A stretch of DNA of 64,000 nt from Prado023 sp963777855 (lineage in GTDB: Bacteria > Actinomycetota > Actinomycetes > S36-B12 > CAIYMF01): assembly GCA_963777855.1 (NCBI GenBank), contig CAVZRW010000004.1, positions 186,001 to 250,000 on the forward strand. The letters run 5' to 3'. The translations under genes were made by a program, and so were the position numbers. Under the pieces are notes generated by a model. It was not told where the DNA came from and did no database searches. It saw nothing but the letters and a program-made list of their open reading frames with translations. Shown here piece after piece: positions 60,192-64,000 of the stretch (position 1 is the first letter of the stretch; each line of letters starts with the position of its first letter).

Positions 60192-60494
60192 GTGCTGCCC
60201 ACTCCCTTCGCCGAGAGCATCCTCGACGTGGTCGGGGCCATCCCGGCCGGGCACGTGGCGACCTACGGCGACATCGCCGAGCTGGTGGGCAGCCGGGCCC
60301 CGCGCGCGGTCGGCACCACGCTGGCCCGGTACGGGGCCGGTGTGCCGTGGTGGCGCGTCGTGCGCGCCGGCGGGTGGCTCGCCCCGGGCCATGAGGTGGC
60401 GGCGGCCGAGCGCCTGCGCGCGGAGGGCGTGCCCATCCTGGAGGGTGCGCGCGGCCCGCGGGTCGACCTCGCCACGTGCCGCTGGACGCCCTGA
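60192..60494 (+). CDS. alkyltransferase-like protein (MGMT family, no acceptor Cys)
   Basis: 100 residues from GTG 60192; CAGACT (60179-60184) is seven bases upstream, so leaderless. TPFAESILDVVGAIPAGHVA and TYGDIAELVGSRAPRAVGTT match the DNA-binding domain of O6-alkylguanine alkyltransferases. The active-site PCHRV is replaced by VPWWRVV, so it cannot accept alkyl groups; ATL proteins have Trp here and flag O6-alkylguanine for nucleotide excision repair. Function by family. Confidence 0.88.
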   Translation: MLPTPFAESILDVVGAIPAGHVATYGDIAELVGSRAPRAVGTTLARYGAGVPWWRVVRAGGWLAPGHEVAAAERLRAEGVPILEGARGPRVDLATCRWTP

Positions 60495-60526
60495 CCCCCC
60501 ACCTGGCTCTGAGCCCCACCTGGCCC

Positions 60527-62215
60527 TCAGCGCGCGGCCCGCGCCTCGTCCCAGACCGGGGCGTCCACCTCACGGACCCGGCCGTCGGCCCCGAACACAA
60601 GGAACCGGTCGAAGCCGCGGGCGAACCACCGGTCATGGGTGACGGCCAGGACGGTGCCGGCGAACGCGTCCAGACCCTCCTCGAGTGCCTCGGCTGAGGC
60701 CATGTCGAGGTTGTCGGTCGGCTCGTCGAGCAGCAGCAGGGTCGCCCCGGACAGCTCGAGGAGCAGCACCTGGAAGCGCGCCTGCTGACCCCCGGAGAGC
60801 ACCTCGAACACCTGCTCGCCGGCGCGGGCGAGCTCGTAGCGGTCGAGCACCCGGGCGGCAGCCTCGCGGCCGAGGCCGTCGCGATGCTCGTCGCCCCGGT
60901 GCAGGATCTCCAGCAGCGTGCGCCCCCGCCACTCGGGATGGGCGTGGGTCTGGGCGAACCAGCCAGGTCGCACGCGCGCGCCCAGCCGCGCCGAACCCGA
61001 GTGCGCGACCGGCTCGATCACGACCTCGCCCACCGGCTCGTGCTCGAGGTCCGGCTCGGAGCCGCCCGCGGCCAGCAGGCGCAGGAAGTGCGACTTGCCC
61101 GAACCGTTGGCCCCCAGGACCGCCACGCGGTCGCCGAACCAGACCTCGAGGTCGAACGGGGCGACCAGCTGCTCGCCGGCTGGCGTGCTCAGCGCCAGGT
61201 CGGTGCAGACGACGGCCCGCTTGCCCGTGCGACCTCCGCGCAGGCGCATCGTCACGGCCTGCTTGATCGGCTGCGCCTCGGGAGGGCCGGCCTCCTCGAA
61301 CTTGGCCAGCCGCGTGCGGGCCGCCTGCAGCCGCGAGGCCAGGCCGTCGTTGTACGCGGCCTTGGTCTTGTAGTACTGCACGAGCGCCCTGAGCTTGGCG
61401 TGCTCCTCGTCCCAGCGTCGGGTGAGCTCGTCGAGACGGTCGAAGCGCGCGGCGCGCGCCTCGTGGTAGGTCGTGAAGCTGCCCGGATGCGTCCAGGCCG
61501 TGTTGCCCGCCCCGCCGAGCTCGATCGTGACGATCACGTCGGCGGCGTTGGCCAGCAGTTGACGGTCATGGCTGATCAGCAGCACCGTCTTGGTGGTCTC
61601 CTGCAGGCGCGCCTCGAGCCACTGCTTGCCCGGCACGTCGAGGTAGTTGTCCGGCTCGTCGAGCAGCAGCACGTCATCAGGGCCGCGGAACAGCGCCTCG
61701 AGCACGATCCGCTTCTGCTCCCCGCCGGAGAGCGTGGCCAGCTCGCGGTACTGCGCCTGGGCGAACGGCACCCCCAGGGCGGCCACGGCGACCACGTCCC
61801 AGACCACCTCGAGGTCGTAGCCGCCGCCCTGGCCCCATTCGGCCAGGGCGTGGGCGTAGCGCATCTGGGTGGCCTCGTCGTCGGCGTCCATCATCGCCAG
61901 CTCCGCGGCATCGAGCTCCGCGGCGGCTGCGGCAAGCGCCGGTGGGGCCACAGCCAGCAGCAGGTCGCGCAGCGTCCCGCTGGCCATGTGGCCGACGAAC
62001 TGGCGCATGACCCCCAGCGACCCCGCCCGGGTGATGGCCCCCGACTGGATCGGCTCGTCGCCGGAGATCATCCGCATGAGCGTGGACTTGCCCGAGCCGT
62101 TGGCCCCGACCAGGGCGGTGACCCGGCCCTCGGCGACCTTGAACGAGACCTCGTCGAGCAGGACGCGGCCGTCGGGCAGCGCGAACGTCACGCGCGCGAT
62201 GTCGAGGTGGCCCAC
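60527..62215 (-). CDS. ABC-F family ATPase
   Basis: 562 residues from GTG 62213-62215 with GGGGGAGG upstream (ATG 62251 is an alternative). Two ABC cassettes and no membrane part: ALVGANGSGKSTLMRMI, ATLSGGEQKRIVLEAL, LLLDEPDNYLD, then a linker helix pair (YYKTKAAYNDGLASRLQAAR) and AVLGANGSGKSHFLRLLA, VLSGGQQARFQVLL, LLLDEPTDNLD. ABC-F proteins act on the ribosome in translation control or antibiotic protection; the subtype is not decidable here. The residue after the second Walker A Ser is His instead of Thr. Confidence 0.93.
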   Translation of the reverse strand: MGHLDIARVTFALPDGRVLLDEVSFKVAEGRVTALVGANGSGKSTLMRMISGDEPIQSGAITRAGSLGVMRQFVGHMASGTLRDLLLAVAPPALAAAAAELDAAELAMMDADDEATQMRYAHALAEWGQGGGYDLEVVWDVVAVAALGVPFAQAQYRELATLSGGEQKRIVLEALFRGPDDVLLLDEPDNYLDVPGKQWLEARLQETTKTVLLISHDRQLLANAADVIVTIELGGAGNTAWTHPGSFTTYHEARAARFDRLDELTRRWDEEHAKLRALVQYYKTKAAYNDGLASRLQAARTRLAKFEEAGPPEAQPIKQAVTMRLRGGRTGKRAVVCTDLALSTPAGEQLVAPFDLEVWFGDRVAVLGANGSGKSHFLRLLAAGGSEPDLEHEPVGEVVIEPVAHSGSARLGARVRPGWFAQTHAHPEWRGRTLLEILHRGDEHRDGLGREAAARVLDRYELARAGEQVFEVLSGGQQARFQVLLLELSGATLLLLDEPTDNLDMASAEALEEGLDAFAGTVLAVTHDRWFARGFDRFLVFGADGRVREVDAPVWDEARAAR

Positions 62216-62280
62216 CGCGGCATCCTCCCCCCACACCGGCAAGGCGTCCAACCGGTGCCGCGAGCCTCACCCCGCCAGAC

Positions 62281-62320
62281 GCAGTCGATTCGGTCGGTTG
62301 GATCGGCCGAATCGACTACG
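62281..62320. repeat. intergenic palindrome, family B copy 3
   Basis: Opens GCAGTCGATTCGGTCGG and closes CGGCCGAATCGACTACG, with an outer CCCGCC / GGCGGG pair (62271-62276, 62330-62335). Same outer arms (GCAGTCGA / TCGACTAC) as the copies at 25288 and 25381. It lies just after the permease gene and could be its terminator. Confidence 0.6.
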
Positions 62321-62335
62321 ACCACCCACGGCGGG

Positions 62336-64000
62336 TCAGCGCCGGGCGGGTGCGGTCCTGGATCGCGTGGCCACCAGGAACACCATCGCGCACACCAGGG
62401 GCACCCCGGCGACGACCACGCCGAGCCACCCCCACGGGACGTCCAGCGCAACCGGCAGGGCCACGTCGCAGTAGACAGCGCCCTGGGCGTCCAGCCAGGC
62501 CTCACCGGAGCCGCGATCGGGCACCCACAGGCACTGGCGCACGTCGACCACGGTCTGCAGCGCGCGCAGCGCCGCCCACGCCGGGGCGATCCCGGCCAGG
62601 GCACCCAGGACGGACCCGAGCCCCGCCACGAGCGCCGCCGCGGCCATCGCGAACCGGCGGCGCAGGCCCGGGCTGGCGCCCACCGCGGCCATGACCGCCA
62701 GCTCCGGGCCGGCCTCGCCGAGTGCCAGGCCCGTCACCAGCAGGCTCGCCAGCACGGCGAACAGCAGGGCGACGAGCCCCGGGACCCACACCCCACGACC
62801 GAGCGGGCTGGCCCCGTCCGACAGGACTCGGACCTCGAGCCCCCCGAGGGTGACCGCCCCGGTGAGGGCCTCGGACATGGTTCCCGGAGCGGGCCGGGCC
62901 AGGATGGCGTTCCTCGGCACGGGGAGTCCAGCGCCCACCAGTGCCGACGGGCTGACCAGCACGGCCGCCGGTCGGTACTGGGACTCGTGCACGAGTGCGG
63001 GCAGCTGCGCGACCTGCACCGCGGGGCGATCCCCGGCGTCGTCCCGCGGTGCAGTCGGTTCGGGATCCACCTGCAGGAGCACCTCTCCGGCAACCACCGG
63101 ATCGGGCGAGAGGGCCACCGCCCCGCCGGACTCCAGCTGCGCCCGCACCGCCGGGTCGTCCTCGCCGAGCAGCAGTGCGGCCGCGTCGGCGTCGACCACG
63201 ACGACACCGGGTCGCAGGTCCCCTGCACCCCGCAGGACCGAGCCGTACGCGAGGGGATCGCCCGCCGGCGACGGCGCCCGGCAGGCCGAGGGCGCGGGCA
63301 GCGCGGAGGCCAGGCCACCACGGACCACGGGGTCCATCACGGCGATCGCCGCCGGCGGAGCTCCGAGGTCCACCACGGCATCGCAAGGGCTGACCAGGGC
63401 CAGGGAGGCTCCCCCACCCGGTCCGTAGGACGGGCCGAACCCGATCAGGGCGAGGTCCGCACCGGGCAGGTCACGACCGACCGCGGCCAACTGCTGCGCG
63501 CCCAGCGCAGGAACTGGCGAGGCGTCCGGAGGGGCCACGAGCAGGATCGTCCCCGGCGCAGCCGCCGCGATCCCCGCGGCGTCGACGGCCGAGCGCACGG
63601 AACCCTGCCACGTGAGGTACCCGGACACCAGCCCCACCGCCACAGCCACGGCGGCCACCGCGAACGAGGTGCGCACCCGGTTGCGCGAGGCATCGCGTGA
63701 GGCGAGACGCACAGCCAGCGGGGCCCGGGTCAGCCGGGCCGCGATCAGGGCCAGCAGCAGCGGTGCGAGCAGCAGCACACCCAGCTCGCAGAGCAGCACC
63801 GCCCCGGCAAGCGACGCCCCCAGCCATCCGACCGGCGACGTCGGGTCGCCCGACCCGCTCGCGCCGGTGAGCAGCCCGGCGATGCCCAGGCCGACCAGGG
63901 CCACCCCGGCCAGTGCCGCCCTCGCCGTGGCGCGGCCGATCCTGTCGGGTGACCCCGCCTCCCCGACGGCCACCCCGTCGCGGGCGCGCAGCGTGCTGGC
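62336..64000 (-). CDS. FtsX-like ABC permease, 5' end outside window
   Basis: The frame is open to the window edge; an internal GTG at 63973 is not the likely start. C-terminal part of a large FtsX/MacB-like permease: membrane helices at TARAALAGVALVGLGIAGLL, CELGVLLLAPLLLALIAARL, RTSFAVAAVAVAVGLVSGYL, a large extracytoplasmic domain, then VPGLVALLFAVLASLLVTGL, ELAVMAAVGASPGLRRRFAM (coupling segment typical of FtsX), GSVLGALAGIAPAWAALRAL and a last helix VVVAGVPLVCAMVFLVATRS. Probably exports or mechanically drives a substrate with a partner ATPase upstream of the window. Confidence 0.82.
   Translation of the reverse strand, partial: ASTLRARDGVAVGEAGSPDRIGRATARAALAGVALVGLGIAGLLTGASGSGDPTSPVGWLGASLAGAVLLCELGVLLLAPLLLALIAARLTRAPLAVRLASRDASRNRVRTSFAVAAVAVAVGLVSGYLTWQGSVRSAVDAAGIAAAAPGTILLVAPPDASPVPALGAQQLAAVGRDLPGADLALIGFGPSYGPGGGASLALVSPCDAVVDLGAPPAAIAVMDPVVRGGLASALPAPSACRAPSPAGDPLAYGSVLRGAGDLRPGVVVVDADAAALLLGEDDPAVRAQLESGGAVALSPDPVVAGEVLLQVDPEPTAPRDDAGDRPAVQVAQLPALVHESQYRPAAVLVSPSALVGAGLPVPRNAILARPAPGTMSEALTGAVTLGGLEVRVLSDGASPLGRGVWVPGLVALLFAVLASLLVTGLALGEAGPELAVMAAVGASPGLRRRFAMAAAALVAGLGSVLGALAGIAPAWAALRALQTVVDVRQCLWVPDRGSGEAWLDAQGAVYCDVALPVALDVPWGWLGVVVAGVPLVCAMVFLVATRSRTAPARR

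Overview
The window is a very GC-rich chromosomal segment of an actinomycete. Supporting signs are whiD/whiB3-type and bldM regulators, a groES-groEL pair whose GroEL has a His-rich tail, HrcA/CIRCE operators, a c-di-AMP (ydaO) riboswitch in front of an NlpC/P60 hydrolase, a PerM/DUF6350 protein, and gene orders shared with Mycobacterium and Streptomyces (rplM-rpsI-glmM-glmS-nnr-alr-tsaE-tsaB-rimI-tsaD-groES-groEL-whiB-guaB-guaB3-choD-guaA; sucC-sucD-perM near pcrA). I cannot name the genus. I saw no rRNA, tRNA, insertion sequence, prophage or CRISPR array; this looks like core chromosome.

Layout. 1-2.75 kb: a translationally coupled minus-strand operon for a membrane-anchored protein, ApbE flavin transferase, a ferric-reductase-like membrane protein and a NuoF-like protein, divergent from a second membrane-anchored protein (2.9-3.4 kb). 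3.4-7.65 kb: perM-like, sucD, sucC and a stand-alone B12-binding subunit. 7.8-19.4 kb: potassium channel, a DUF1269-arylsulfatase fusion, a lipase, a methyltransferase, pcrA, a secreted fibronectin-III protein, a PIG-L deacetylase and a small membrane protein. 19.5-23.4 kb: a two-component system with a PspC-domain kinase, divergent from PspC/toastrack-like membrane genes. 23.7-39.5 kb: guaA, ChoD-type oxidase, semialdehyde dehydrogenase, glpD, guaB3, guaB, bldM, an uncharacterised helical-repeat protein, a MerR/B12-type regulator, whiD/whiB3, groEL, groES. 39.6-45.3 kb: THUMP-like methyltransferase, a secreted repeat protein, and an orphan response regulator with an unusual double histidine kinase. 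45.4-52.1 kb: tsaD, rimI, tsaB, tsaE, hydrolase, alr, nnr (tRNA t6A and cell-wall precursor functions). 52.1-60.1 kb: riboswitch-controlled NlpC/P60 hydrolase, glmS, a Na+/H+ antiporter, glmM, rpsI, rplM. 60.2-64 kb: alkyltransferase-like protein, ABC-F ATPase and an FtsX-like permease cut by the window end.

Three genome-wide features matter for reading the annotation. First, about twenty single-base frameshifts interrupt genes, including essential ones (glmS, tsaD, groEL, alr-tsa operon members); most are repaired by removing one base in a G/C run or GCGC tract, so I treat them as sequence errors and give one CDS across each. Second, at least sixteen genes have a TANNNT-like -10 box exactly 6-7 nt before the start codon and no ribosome binding site, i.e. 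leaderless transcripts; I used this to choose starts. Third, several gene 3' ends carry long palindromes, two of which form small dispersed families.

The least familiar items are the tandem double histidine kinase (42.8-45.3 kb), the DUF1269-sulfatase fusion (8.6-11.5 kb), the ApbE/ferric-reductase/NuoF-like operon with its divergent partner, and the intergenic palindrome families. None is demonstrably a new system from sequence alone.
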